From CBDFKS01 sp965248905 (GTDB taxonomy: Bacteria > Chloroflexota > Dehalococcoidia > Lucifugimonadales > JAGWBF01), in the NCBI GenBank assembly GCA_965248905.1, contig CBDFKS010000007.1, positions 1,302,001 through 1,366,000 of the forward strand: a DNA stretch of 64,000 bases, written 5' to 3'. Shown piece by piece: positions 9,150-18,031 of the stretch. Position 1 is the first letter of the stretch. The number at the start of each line of letters is the position of its first letter. Below the pieces are notes generated by a model. That model had not been told where the DNA came from and ran no database searches. It saw only the letters and a program-made list of their open reading frames with translations. The position numbers and the translations under genes are program-made.

Positions 9150-9581
9150 ATGGCCAACTTCACGTTCATAGTGGGATTCCTTGGAGGGATGGTGGCGCTG
9201 TATGGAGGCGCGTACACCGCCTTCGTCGCCAGGCCCTCCTGTTCAAACACCTTCAGGTGCGAGCTTGATTACGGCGTACTCGGCGGCGACCTCCTTGTGA
9301 TCGCCTCATTTTACCTGATCGCCGGTGTTCTGGGGATCATCTCAGGGGTGATGGCCAAAACCGGTAAGCCACGTATCTCCGTCGTCGTTTTCCTCATCGC
9401 GATGGCCATGGGCATATCTCGTGGTCTGGCATTCGACTGGCGTTGGGATGGCCTACAGCTCTACGCCCTGGTCCCTTCCATCATCTTCCTAGCCGGAGCG
9501 CTGCTGTCCGTGATAGGCCGCCAGGCAATTCGCCAGGAGTGGAATCTGGCGAACTCTTACCAAGCCCAGTTGCCAGGATAG
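9150..9581 (+). CDS. Small four-helix membrane protein, unknown
   Basis: I do not recognise a family. The 143-residue protein has about four transmembrane segments and a short loop with two cysteines (PSCSNTFRCELD) near residues 30-42, between helices one and two. It starts 9 nt after the ArsC-like selenoprotein gene with no clear ribosome-binding site of its own. It is therefore probably translated by coupling and may work with that protein at the membrane. That functional link is inferred from spacing only. Confidence 0.6.
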   Translation: MANFTFIVGFLGGMVALYGGAYTAFVARPSCSNTFRCELDYGVLGGDLLVIASFYLIAGVLGIISGVMAKTGKPRISVVVFLIAMAMGISRGLAFDWRWDGLQLYALVPSIIFLAGALLSVIGRQAIRQEWNLANSYQAQLPG

Positions 9582-9660
9582 AGTTTCACTAGATTTGCGC
9601 CTGTTCAATGGCCACGGCCCGGTTGCGGAAGCCAGCGTACCAAAAGTATAATTGCCAGGG

Positions 9661-9769
9661 CTAGAACTTAGTCAGCCAAATTTTGATAGTTGCCAATCAC
9701 CCCCATCAAGGAGGAGAGTTAGAGTGGGGGTGAAACGATGCATCAAATTTAAAGTTGACTGGGTACTAG
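9661..9769. mobile_element. MITE-like element with IS630-type ends
   Basis: A 109-bp element bounded by CTAG at both ends. Its imperfect inverted ends read CTAGAACTTAGTCAGCC and, on the other strand, CTAGTACCCAGTCAAC. The interior holds the palindromic CCCCCATC...GTGGGGGTG repeat. The ends match those of the IS630-type remnant at 47.7-48.4 kb, whose family inserts at CTAG/TA. It has no coding capacity. Confidence 0.65.
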
Positions 9770-9814
9770 CCTCCCAGAGGTCTTCACATACAACGTTATG
9801 TTAAGGAACTGTTT

Positions 9815-10252
9815 TTGAACATATTTTTCGACGTAGACTACACGATCCTGGGCCTGGATAACAGCCTTCGCCCCCGTACTAAAGAGACCTTTCAGCAGTT
9901 GATAGAGGATGGACACAAGATATACATATGGTCGGGAATGGGGCCACGCTGGGAGGAGGTAAGGACCCACGGCCTGGAAGAGCTGGTTAGCGGAGTGTAC
10001 GAGAAACCCACCAATCATTATGAGGAACGCCTGTCGGAGTTGGGGGTCCCAGTAAGGCCTGATTTCGTTATCGACGACTATCCAGAGATAACGGCCTTCT
10101 TTGGTGGGATCTGGGTCCCACCCTACTTCTTCAAGAGGAGTAAAGACGAGCAGATGGACAGGATCTACAAAATAATCACCGATTATGTTGAAAAAGGCCA
10201 CTCGGAAGATAAGCAGTACCGGGCAAAAGGGACGACTGTCCCTCTGTTCTAA
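9815..10252 (+). CDS. HAD-like hydrolase
   Basis: A 145-residue protein with the haloacid dehalogenase phosphatase core. Motif I is FFDVDYTIL with D6 and D8, motif II is the Ser in YIWSGMG, and motif IV is DFVIDDYPE. No large cap domain is present. The start is TTG at 9815, with AAGGAA about 6 nt upstream. The substrate cannot be told from sequence. It sits alone between the MITE-like element and mutL. The C-terminus after residue 120 is polar and unlike the core. Confidence 0.7.
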   Translation: MNIFFDVDYTILGLDNSLRPRTKETFQQLIEDGHKIYIWSGMGPRWEEVRTHGLEELVSGVYEKPTNHYEERLSELGVPVRPDFVIDDYPEITAFFGGIWVPPYFFKRSKDEQMDRIYKIITDYVEKGHSEDKQYRAKGTTVPLF

Positions 10253-10274
10253 CCAACACTTAGAAACAATCTTA

Positions 10275-10368
10275 AAGCCCACCGCAGAGGGCGCGGAGAT
10301 CGCTGAGGTAGAAACAAGATATGATTAAATCTCAGCGACCTCGACGTTCTTCGCGGTAAAGATTACCA
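10275..10368. repeat. Imperfect palindromic intergenic repeat
   Basis: GAGATCGCTGAG in the left half faces CTCAGCGACCTC in the right half, and the outer parts (ACCGCAGAGG and CTTCGCGGT) also pair imperfectly. It lies between the HAD gene and mutL and has no reading frame. It resembles dispersed intergenic repeats found widely in bacteria. Confidence 0.5.
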
Positions 10369-10406
10369 AGGCTACAGAAATCTGAGATCGTGTGGTGCGG
10401 GGTGTA

Positions 10407-12125
10407 ATGCCAATTAACGTCCTGGCTCCCGATGTTGCAGCTAAAATCGCCGCCGGTGAGGTCATAGAGCGGCCGTCATCAGTGGTGAAGGAACTGGTGG
10501 AGAACTCCCTGGACGCCGGAGCCTCCCAGATTACCGTGGAGGTCAAGGGCGGTGGCACGGAGCTCATCCGTGTTATCGACAACGGCTCTGGCATACCTGC
10601 CGAAGAAGCTGAGCTGGCCTTTCTCCGCCACGCCACCAGTAAGATTCACGACGCCTCCGATCTAGATTCCATAAACACTTTGGGCTTCCGGGGAGAAGCC
10701 CTACCCAGCATCGCCGCTGTCGCCAAGGTCACTCTGACCACCAGGACCCACGTAGCTTCCGTCGGTAGAATGATGCAAGTGGAGTGGGGAAAGCTAATAA
10801 GCGGCACCTCAAAGGGTTGCCCCGCCGGAGCCACTGTTGAAGTGCGGTCCCTGTTCGAAAATTTACCCGCGCGAAAGAAGTTCCTCAAGTCCCCCTCCAG
10901 CGAGAGAACACGCATTAGTGACCTGATGTCCCGCTTTGCTCTGGCCTTTCCTGAGATTCAGTTCCGGTTAATCGCGGAGGGCCGTAACACTCTTAACACC
11001 CCTGGCAGTGGAGACTTAAGGGATGCCGTGACATCTGTTTATGGAGCGGACACCGGCCAAGCCATGCTGGAGGTCTCTAGCGACCAGGCGGGGAGCGATT
11101 ACAGCGCCATGGGTCTTATAAGCCCTCCGTCTCTGCACCGCGCGAACCGGAGCTACATCACCTTCCTGCTGAACCGTCGCTGGATACAGAGCCCACTGCT
11201 CTCCTTCGCCCTGTCGGAGTGCTACCAGGGCTTCCTGCCGGAAAGGCGGCATCCCACGGCAGTGATCAATCTAAAGGCGCCCCTGGCCGACGTCGACGTG
11301 AATGTGCACCCCGCCAAGCGCGAGGTGCGCTTTCGCCAGGAGGACAGGGTTTTCTCCGCCCTTCAGAGAGCTGTTCGGGCAGCCTTGATATCGATCTCTC
11401 CCGTGCCAGAGATGCACGTCCCCAGCGCTTCGGCATTTCCCTCAAGGTGGCAGAGGCCTGACCATAGAACTGCCTCAGTTCCCATGGGCCGGCAGGATAG
11501 AAACCTACCACTGCCGCTATCATCACAAAATCAAGCCGCCACACCCATAGAGGCTATGTCATCGTTACGGATCCTTGGCCAGGTAAGGAACACCTACTTA
11601 GTGTCCGAAGGAGCCGATGGACTGTACCTCATTGACCAGCACGCCGCCCACGAACGGGTGCTGTTCGAAAAGGTGTCCCGAGAAGTATCAGAGAAGACTT
11701 CCCAGGTCCAGGCCCTTTTGGAGCCTGCGGCCGTTGAGCTGTCACCCAGCCAGGAGGAGCTGGCCCAATCCAGCATGGACCTCCTGGGGCGCTATGGCTT
11801 CGTTCTCGAACAATTCGGCGACAGGACATATCTTGTACGAGCCGTGCCTTCAGTGACCGGAAAGTCGGATCCCGCGACGGCTTTACTGGAGATCCTGGAC
11901 ATGATGGCCTACGAGGGAGTTGTAAAAGAGCGTGAGGACGCCCTGGCCGCTTCCATCGCCTGCCACAGCGCGGTACGAGCGGGTATGGCCCTCAGCCAGC
12001 AGCAAATGGACGAGCTTGTGAAGCTACTGGAGGCCTGCGACAGCCCCCACACCTGTCCCCACGGTCGCCCCACCATGATTCATCTAAGCTCCCATCACCT
12101 GGAAAGAGAGTTCGGCAGAACATAA
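10407..12125 (+). CDS. mutL: DNA mismatch repair endonuclease MutL
   Basis: A 572-residue MutL. The N-terminal GHKL ATPase has ERPSSVVKELVENSLDAGA, the DNGSGI motif and TLGFRGEALPSIA. The C-terminal domain keeps the metal-dependent endonuclease motif DQHAAHERVLFE near residue 410, together with ACHSAVRAG and CPHGRPT. It should therefore nick DNA itself, as expected in bacteria without MutH. ATG at 10407 gives the usual MPINVLAPDVAAKIAAGE start; the upstream in-frame GTG at 10392 is less likely. It acts with the MutS encoded at 6145-8745. Confidence 0.95.
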   Translation: MPINVLAPDVAAKIAAGEVIERPSSVVKELVENSLDAGASQITVEVKGGGTELIRVIDNGSGIPAEEAELAFLRHATSKIHDASDLDSINTLGFRGEALPSIAAVAKVTLTTRTHVASVGRMMQVEWGKLISGTSKGCPAGATVEVRSLFENLPARKKFLKSPSSERTRISDLMSRFALAFPEIQFRLIAEGRNTLNTPGSGDLRDAVTSVYGADTGQAMLEVSSDQAGSDYSAMGLISPPSLHRANRSYITFLLNRRWIQSPLLSFALSECYQGFLPERRHPTAVINLKAPLADVDVNVHPAKREVRFRQEDRVFSALQRAVRAALISISPVPEMHVPSASAFPSRWQRPDHRTASVPMGRQDRNLPLPLSSQNQAATPIEAMSSLRILGQVRNTYLVSEGADGLYLIDQHAAHERVLFEKVSREVSEKTSQVQALLEPAAVELSPSQEELAQSSMDLLGRYGFVLEQFGDRTYLVRAVPSVTGKSDPATALLEILDMMAYEGVVKEREDALAASIACHSAVRAGMALSQQQMDELVKLLEACDSPHTCPHGRPTMIHLSSHHLEREFGRT

Positions 12126-12243
12126 TTGACCTGCGGGACACGGCTCACCAGGGACACTACGTCACGCCCTGCAAAGACCTAAAGCCTCTTCAATAATATT
12201 CTGTCATTTACTATAGTTTATATCAATTATAATTATTGCTGTA

Positions 12244-12272
12244 TTGACTTTATATCATTCTGCTCTTACACT
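12244..12272 (+). promoter_or_regulatory. Sigma-70-like promoter of the ArsM-like gene
   Basis: TTGACT at 12244-12249, a 17-nt spacer, then TACACT at 12267-12272. It lies in an AT-rich stretch (12190-12300) that contrasts with the GC-rich genes around it. It is 62 nt upstream of the ATG, which has AGGAGG before it. Confidence 0.5.
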
Positions 12273-12333
12273 ACTAACATAGTCACAAGATAATAGATTT
12301 CGAGACGAGTTCATTACTCGAGGAGGTCACCGT

Positions 12334-13110
12334 ATGGCCACTAAGGTTTCTCCAGATGTAAAGGCCTTGCAATCCGAAATCCAGGCCAAGTACGCCAAAG
12401 TTGCCCGCACGCCCAACAAGGGGTTCCACTTCCACACCGGCCGACCGCTGGCGGAACGCCTCGGTTACCCTGAAGAGATCCTAGATGGACTACCCGAAGA
12501 ATGTATCGAAGCCTTCGCAGGAGTGGGTTGCCCTTTCTTGCTTGGTGATATACAGCCGGGACAGGCGGTTGTAGATGTGGGCTCCGGTGCGGGGTTCGAC
12601 AGCCTTATCGCGGGCCGCATGGTGGGACCAACTGGCAGCGTCATCGGCGTGGACATGACACTCGAGATGTTGGACAAGGCGCGCCGCAACGCCCAGCTCA
12701 CAGGCATGTCCCACGTCAGCTTTCGTGAAGGTGTAGTGGAGGAGCTCCCTCTGGCCGACCACTCCGCTGACGTAGTTATCACTAACGGCCTAATCAACCT
12801 GGTGCCCGATAAAAACACAGCCCTCAAAGGAATCCTAAGGATCCTAAAGCCCGGAGGACGCCTCCAGCTATCGGACATCGTCGTGCACAAAGCCGTGCCA
12901 GACAGCGCCCGCCAGAGTCTTGATTTATGGACCGATTGAATAAGCGGCGCTCTCCTGGATGGAGAGTACGTGCAGCTTCTTGGGAACGTGGGTTTCGTGG
13001 ATGTTGAGCTGGTGTCTGAGGTAGACGTGTTCCAGGGTGCCGAGGTTGAACAGCGGGCCAAGGCCTTCGAGACCATGGGCGCCAACATCCGCGCTCGTAA
13101 GCCAGAGTAA
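12334..13110 (+). CDS. ArsM-like SAM methyltransferase selenoprotein (in-frame TGA = Sec202)
   Basis: A class I methyltransferase related to arsenite methyltransferases, 258 residues when the TGA at 12937-12939 is read as selenocysteine. The SAM-binding motif is VVDVGSGAGFD near residue 80, preceded by FAGVGCPF as in ArsM relatives. LKPGGRLQLSDIV follows near residue 172. The frame continues after the TGA as ISGALLDGEYVQLLGNVGF, which matches the ArsM stretch WTxCxxGALxxxEY. The TGA thus stands exactly at the conserved substrate-binding cysteine. The C-terminal 57 residues stay open to a TAA at 13108. A strong SECIS-like hairpin follows the TGA. It may methylate arsenic, selenium or another soft metal(loid). 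A truncated pseudogene is the alternative. Confidence 0.85.
12950..12966 (+). promoter_or_regulatory. Candidate bacterial SECIS hairpin of the ArsM-like gene
   Basis: CTCTCC pairs perfectly with GGAGAG around the loop TGGAT, and an extra G-U pair can be added at the base. Ten nucleotides separate it from the TGA, close to the 11 nt of the E. coli fdhF element. G is the second loop base, as required by SelB-type recognition. It has the same 6-5-6 geometry as the hairpin at 8842-8858. Confidence 0.7.
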
Positions 13111-13195
13111 ATCTGCGTGTTTAGTTGAGTGTTCGAAGCCTCCAGCCATGTTTAAATCAATCAAGGTCAACCGAAGACATCGAGTGATAAATAGA

Positions 13196-13222
13196 AATGC
13201 CGACCTGGTAAGGGTCGGCATT
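13196..13222. terminator. Bidirectional terminator hairpin
   Basis: AATGCCGACC pairs perfectly with GGTCGGCATT around a 7-nt loop. On the minus strand it is followed by TTTCTATTT, so it best serves the Tat-signal gene. It also lies 85 nt after the ArsM-like gene, between the two convergent genes. Confidence 0.7.
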
Positions 13223-13251
13223 CTGCTTGTATACCTGGAGAGCGACGTTCT

Positions 13252-13488
13252 TTAGGTTTTCTCGCTCCGCTCCAGAGCTTCTGGTCGAGGGTCCCGCCGA
13301 GGGTGGAAGATGGAGTCTTCTCCGGGAAACTCAGGGCCTGATTCAGGCTCTTCATTGCCACCGGAAAAGGCGAAGTTTCTCAGGAGAATGCCGGCTCCCG
13401 CCAAAGTGGCAATGCCCAAAGAGAATTTCTTCAGAAAGCTACGACGAGTATGGCCATCAGTTTGCTCCGGTCCACCGCCCTTCGACAT
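13252..13488 (-). CDS. Small protein with twin-arginine signal, unknown
   Basis: A 78-residue protein with a Tat signal, TRRSFLKKFSLGIATLAG, followed by one hydrophobic stretch and an acidic/proline-rich tail. The start is supported by AGGAGG 6 nt upstream of ATG 13488. Small proteins of this kind often accompany Tat-exported redox enzymes as membrane or chaperone-like partners. It is divergent from the alternative complex III genes, which include a Tat-exported ActB. No conserved domain is recognised beyond the signal. Confidence 0.65.
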   Translation of the reverse strand: MSKGGGPEQTDGHTRRSFLKKFSLGIATLAGAGILLRNFAFSGGNEEPESGPEFPGEDSIFHPRRDPRPEALERSEKT

Positions 13489-13708
13489 AGGGTCCTCCTG
13501 CGTATGTTAGCCCATCCCATAATGGACTCAAACTCCCTTACGATCCAGCTTAGAAAGCGATAGTATTCTACCGTCACCTCTATACTGGGGTCAAGGGAGC
13601 ACCCAATTCCACTTGACACCGGTTTTCTACTGTGATAATTTTCACTTGGCCTTGACACCCTTTAGATGGGGATAGATTGGCCTGTGGGACGAGAGAGGGA
13701 AAGCGCAT

Positions 13709-14008
13709 ATGCCCGAAGCTGACCCGGCAGCGATAGCCGCTTCCGACTGGAGCGCGATAGGAGACTGGCTTCATTGGCTGTGGGCTTACTTCTTCATCAT
13801 CGTAATTATCGCTTTCACCTTCCTCTTCGCCCACGCTGTTATCCCATCTCTAGTAGATTCGGGCCACATTCCCAAAGAGCTCCTTAAACTGAGACGACCT
13901 ATGTACACAGGCGTGGTAATTATGATTGGACTTGCCATGCTCTTTTTGACCTGGACGGTAAACAACTCTTATTTGCTTGAGACCGTTTACAACAGGTACT
14001 GGATCTGA
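13709..14008 (+). CDS. Small two-helix membrane protein leading the ACIII cluster, unknown
   Basis: A 99-residue protein with two transmembrane helices (about residues 24-46 and 68-86) and tryptophan-rich edges (DWLHWLWAYFF). I do not recognise a family. It lies 159 bp before actA in the same orientation, so it may be an accessory subunit of alternative complex III. The gap between it and actA holds no gene. Confidence 0.6.
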   Translation: MPEADPAAIAASDWSAIGDWLHWLWAYFFIIVIIAFTFLFAHAVIPSLVDSGHIPKELLKLRRPMYTGVVIMIGLAMLFLTWTVNNSYLLETVYNRYWI

Positions 14009-14167
14009 CGTAGACATATCGAGCCAGAACCGAACCTGATGGGACTCCTATTTGACAACCGATGGGCCTAATATCTCACCCAGAAGATAACCTTAGGTCC
14101 ATATCCCAAATGGATCCTTCAAGAGAGCCGGGAGTGAAACGCAGGCGATGATGGGCGGCACGACTTA

Positions 14168-14794
14168 ATGCCGATTAAACCGAGCCTAAAGATGCTGCCA
14201 CTGGCCCTTGGCGGGCTGGTAATGACGGTGATAGCAGTTTTGGTACTTTTGTACATACTCCGCGCCTGGTGGTCCACGCCCATATTCGGATTTGGCGCCG
14301 ACGGTCCCGACCAGCCGATCGCCTTCCCCCATCAGGTACACGTTGAACAAGCGGGTATAGACTGCCAGTTTTGCCATCGCAACGTCACCAAGGGAGATGC
14401 CGCCACCGTTCCGGCCGTTGAGCAATGCCTTTTCTGTCACAAATCTGTGGTCGGCGAGACCGTGGACGGACAGATGAACCAGGAGATCATCAAGCTCCTT
14501 GCTCATGCGGGGCTGGACGCCAAGGGCAATCCTGACGAGTCGCTTATACCTGAGCCGATCGATTGGGAGCGCGTACATCGAGTCCCTGATCATGTGCAGT
14601 TTGCGCATGAGCCCCACATCCGGTTCTTTACCCAACAGCAAGGGCTGGAAGTAACCCAGGTGTGCACAATATGTCACGGTGACGTAGGAAGCATGCAGAA
14701 GGTCAAACAGGAACGCAGGCTCAAGATGGGGGATTGCGTCGACTGTCACAGAGACAACGACGCACCCACGGACTGCACGACCTGTCACTATTAG
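14168..14794 (+). CDS. actA: Alternative complex III pentaheme cytochrome c subunit ActA
   Basis: A 208-residue multihaem cytochrome c. A single N-terminal membrane anchor (residues 10-30) is followed by exactly five CxxCH haem sites: CQFCH, CLFCH, CTICH, CVDCH and CTTCH. Five haems, the anchor and the position directly before a Tat-exported molybdopterin-like gene identify ActA of the quinol:electron-acceptor oxidoreductase that replaces cytochrome bc1 in Chloroflexota and others. Its haems carry electrons out of the complex on the outer membrane face. actB1 begins 7 bp later. Confidence 0.9.
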   Translation: MPIKPSLKMLPLALGGLVMTVIAVLVLLYILRAWWSTPIFGFGADGPDQPIAFPHQVHVEQAGIDCQFCHRNVTKGDAATVPAVEQCLFCHKSVVGETVDGQMNQEIIKLLAHAGLDAKGNPDESLIPEPIDWERVHRVPDHVQFAHEPHIRFFTQQQGLEVTQVCTICHGDVGSMQKVKQERRLKMGDCVDCHRDNDAPTDCTTCHY

Positions 14795-14801
14795 GGAGAC
14801 T

Positions 14802-17105
14802 ATGAAGGTAACTCGGCGCGACTTTCTCAAATGGTCCAGCCTCGCGGCTGTAGGGGCCGTAGCTTGCAACGTCTTTGACGACCGCGAGATGACCATTCAG
14901 AGCCCTCTTAACATGCCCGAGGACCTGGTCACCGGCCAGGACAACTGGTATGCGACTCTGTGCCAGTGTCCGGAGAGGGAAGGCGTGCTGATCCGGGTCA
15001 TGGAAGGCCGTGCAAAAAAGGTGCGCGGTAACCCCCTCTATCCCATCAACCTGGGGAAACAAAGCGCCCGATGCGAAGGCGGTTTGCAATCCCTATATCA
15101 TCCAGACCGACTCTCGGGACCCATGATGCGTGTGGGCCCCAAAGGCTCGAGGCAGTTTCAGCAGATCGCATGGGATAGCGCCATAGAGAGGCTTCTGGGC
15201 CAGTTAAGAGAACTTCGGACGGCGAATAACGCAAACGCCATGGTCATGATGACCGAGCCGCTCCGTGGTCACTTGGGTCTGGTGGCCAGTCGGTTTACCG
15301 AGGCTTTTGGTGGCCGCCACCTGGCCTTCGAGACTCATGATCAGACAGTATTGAGAGCCGCTGTGAAGCGGGTCTTCGACCAGGATATGCTTCCCAACTT
15401 CGATATCGAGAACTCCCGATATCTCCTCTCCTTCGGCAATGATTTTCTATCCACCTGGGTCTCCCCTGTACGCTACGCCCAAGGGTATGGGGAGTTCCGC
15501 TCCAGTGAAGGCGGCTCCGAGAGAGGTTTACACGCACACGCCGACCCCAGATACTCGATGACAGCCGCGAATGCCGACGAGTGGCTGCCTATAACACCTG
15601 GAATGGAGGGCGTCCTAGCCCTGAGTATTGCCTGTGTCATCGCCACCGAGGACCTCGGCGACGCGGCCATGGTGCAGACGATGCTGGGAGGGGCGGGGCT
15701 ATCGGTACTGGATGATTTTCAACCGGAGCGGGTGGTTGCCAGTATCGGCATGCCAGAGATGATTCGAGGCGAGGCCGCAGCCGATTTTATCCGAAGAATC
15801 GCTCGAGAGTTTGCATCCCACCGACCCAGCCTTGCTATCGGCGGAGGGGAAGCTGCAGCCCACACCAACGGCCTGTTTAACCTGTCCGCTATCTATGCTC
15901 TTAACTACATGGTGGGCAGCGTCGGCAGAAATCCCGGCCAAGGTGGAATCAGTTTCAACCCGCCACCGCCAATTGAAGGAATCGCCGGGAAGGCAACGGC
16001 CGGTTCTCTCAGAGACTGGGTCGGCATTACCGACGACATAAATGCCGGTCGCGTCAAGCTCCTGATGGTGCGGGGCGCCAATCCAGTGCACGGCCTGCCG
16101 GACATAGTGGGCTTTTCAGAAGCCCTAATGAATAACGACCAATATATCGTGAGCTTTTCCAGCTTCATGGATGACACCAGCCAGATGGCGGACCTCATCC
16201 TGCCTGAGCGAATCTACCTGGAGGAATGGGGAGACGACATCCCTGATCCGGGACCGGGATACCAGGTAGTGGGGATGCAGCAGCCGGTGGTGAATCCACT
16301 CGCAGACCTGGACCCCAGAAGCTTCCCAGATATTTTGCTGAGTCTGTCCCAAGATCTGCAACTTGATGACGGTTTGCCCGACACATTTAATGAGATACTT
16401 CGCCAGGGTGCGCGGCAGCTATTTGAATTAAACCGGGGATCGGTGCAAGCTGCCACCTTCGAGGGTTTCTGGAACACCTTGCTCCAACAGGGGGGATGGT
16501 GGGATAGGGATAGCGTTTCCACGGCACAGCCTCCGGCGCCGCCCGATCTAGCAGAGCTGGCGCAAGGATTGACCAGGCCCGTGTTCACCAGCCCATCGGG
16601 CGAAAAAATCTTCTACTTGGTGCCTTTCCTGTCCAACTCCCTTCTGGATGGAAGAGGAGCCCACCTCCCATGGCTACAGGCGACTCCAGACCCTCTGACC
16701 ACGGTAACCTGGCAGACCTGGATTGAAATAAATGCCCACGAGGCTAAAGAGATGGGTCTCAAGGAAGGCGACATAGTTAAAGTCGTCTCCACCGAGGATA
16801 GTCTGGAAGCCGTTGTTTATCTTCACCCGGCGGTACCGAAGGGTGTTGTAAGCATTCCCGTGGGCTTGGGTCAGGCCCCAGGCCTCATGTATTCCACCAG
16901 AGAGGGTATACAGAGGGGAGCTAACCCCATGTCCATCCTCGCTCCGGCATCGGATACCGAGACTGGAGCTCTGGCTTGGGCGGCCTCAAAGGTATTGGTG
17001 CAGCCCACCACCCGAAACATCAGGGTTTCCAAGTTCGAGGGCATTGTGCCCGCATTTCCCTTTGGCACGAAAGAGGAGGACATCGTCCACGTAACGCGAG
17101 GTTAG
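14802..17105 (+). CDS. actB: Alternative complex III subunit ActB1 (molybdopterin oxidoreductase-like)
   Basis: A 767-residue protein of the molybdopterin oxidoreductase superfamily. It starts with a Tat signal (VTRRDFLKWSSLAAVGAVAC); the Cys at its end could also make it a Tat lipoprotein. The usual CxxC-x3-C cluster motif of true molybdoenzymes is missing, which fits ActB1, known to lack the molybdenum cofactor. In the characterised complexes ActB is often one long protein, with this domain fused to an iron-sulfur domain. Here the two parts are separate genes, 113 bp apart, with a palindromic repeat between them. Confidence 0.88.
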   Translation: MKVTRRDFLKWSSLAAVGAVACNVFDDREMTIQSPLNMPEDLVTGQDNWYATLCQCPEREGVLIRVMEGRAKKVRGNPLYPINLGKQSARCEGGLQSLYHPDRLSGPMMRVGPKGSRQFQQIAWDSAIERLLGQLRELRTANNANAMVMMTEPLRGHLGLVASRFTEAFGGRHLAFETHDQTVLRAAVKRVFDQDMLPNFDIENSRYLLSFGNDFLSTWVSPVRYAQGYGEFRSSEGGSERGLHAHADPRYSMTAANADEWLPITPGMEGVLALSIACVIATEDLGDAAMVQTMLGGAGLSVLDDFQPERVVASIGMPEMIRGEAAADFIRRIAREFASHRPSLAIGGGEAAAHTNGLFNLSAIYALNYMVGSVGRNPGQGGISFNPPPPIEGIAGKATAGSLRDWVGITDDINAGRVKLLMVRGANPVHGLPDIVGFSEALMNNDQYIVSFSSFMDDTSQMADLILPERIYLEEWGDDIPDPGPGYQVVGMQQPVVNPLADLDPRSFPDILLSLSQDLQLDDGLPDTFNEILRQGARQLFELNRGSVQAATFEGFWNTLLQQGGWWDRDSVSTAQPPAPPDLAELAQGLTRPVFTSPSGEKIFYLVPFLSNSLLDGRGAHLPWLQATPDPLTTVTWQTWIEINAHEAKEMGLKEGDIVKVVSTEDSLEAVVYLHPAVPKGVVSIPVGLGQAPGLMYSTREGIQRGANPMSILAPASDTETGALAWAASKVLVQPTTRNIRVSKFEGIVPAFPFGTKEEDIVHVTRG

Positions 17106-17114
17106 CTTACTGTA

Positions 17115-17187
17115 ACCCTCTCCCCTTCCCCTCTCCTAGTGGGAGAGGGATGGCCCTGAGGTTGTCGTAGGGTCTAGGTGAGGGCGG
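17115..17187. repeat. Palindromic intergenic repeat (CTCTCC/GGGAGAG type)
   Basis: CCCCTCTCCTAGTGGGAGAGGG forms a near-perfect hairpin, followed by the GGTGAGGGCG tail. Related copies lie at 19486-19545 and 33575-33645. It separates actB1 from actB2 without breaking either. Confidence 0.6.
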
Positions 17188-17218
17188 CGCTTAAAACGAA
17201 GAGAGGTAGGGTCCCTTA

Positions 17219-18031
17219 ATGGCGCAGCGCAAAAAACACAAATGGGGAATGGTGGTAGATATAGATAAGTGTATCGGCTGCCAGGCTTGTGTCGTGGCCT
17301 GCCAATCGGAGAACAACATTCAGCTTAATACTGAAGACCGGTTCCATCAACGCCGCGCCATGGAATGGATACGGGTCGAGCGCTACTGGGAGGTGCCCGA
17401 CGAGTACAGGGACAATCCGGAAGAAGCTCCCTTCCAGGATGTGAAAGCCCGCTTTATACCCATAATGTGCCAGCACTGCGAGAACGCCCCCTGTGAGCCT
17501 GTATGCCCTGTGTTCGCCACCTATCACAACGATGAAGGGATGAACGTGCAGGTCTATAACCGTTGTGTGGGCACCCGCTATTGCGCCAATAACTGTCCGT
17601 ACCAGGTACGATTCTTTAACTTCTGGGAGCCCGTATGGCCCGAACGCCTGAGAAATCAGCTTAACCCGGACGTAACGGTACGCAGCCGGGGCATCATGGA
17701 GAAGTGTTCCTTCTGCGTTCAACGGCTACGCCGCGCGGAGCGGAAGATCGAGGGACAGGAGGGCGGACGAATCACTGACAAGAACATGGCCGAGGGCCAC
17801 TTCGGCCCTGCTTGCGTACAGGCCTGTCCCACCAACACGCTGATATTCGGCGATTTTGAAGACCCAGACAGCCAGGTACGCGAACATATCGACATTGATA
17901 CGGTGTCTGGGGACAGGACTTTGAAGAACCCTCGTGCCTATCAGCTTCTTGCTAATTTGGGCACTGAACCCAACGTTATATATCTGAAGAAGATAGACCC
18001 CCATTACAAAGAGGACGGTGGCCATGCATAA
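17219..18031 (+). CDS. Alternative complex III iron-sulfur subunit ActB2
   Basis: A 270-residue ferredoxin-type protein of the NrfC/HybA class. Cysteine groups include CIGCQACVVAC near residue 19, CQHCENAPCEPVCP near residue 84, CVGTRYCANNCP near residue 119, and CSFC with CVQACP in the C-terminal part. This gives room for four clusters. It matches the iron-sulfur half of ActB, which wires quinol oxidation in the NrfD subunits to the haems of ActA. No export signal of its own is visible, so it is probably co-exported with the Tat-bearing ActB1. Its end overlaps the next gene by 8 bp. Confidence 0.88.
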   Translation: MAQRKKHKWGMVVDIDKCIGCQACVVACQSENNIQLNTEDRFHQRRAMEWIRVERYWEVPDEYRDNPEEAPFQDVKARFIPIMCQHCENAPCEPVCPVFATYHNDEGMNVQVYNRCVGTRYCANNCPYQVRFFNFWEPVWPERLRNQLNPDVTVRSRGIMEKCSFCVQRLRRAERKIEGQEGGRITDKNMAEGHFGPACVQACPTNTLIFGDFEDPDSQVREHIDIDTVSGDRTLKNPRAYQLLANLGTEPNVIYLKKIDPHYKEDGGHA

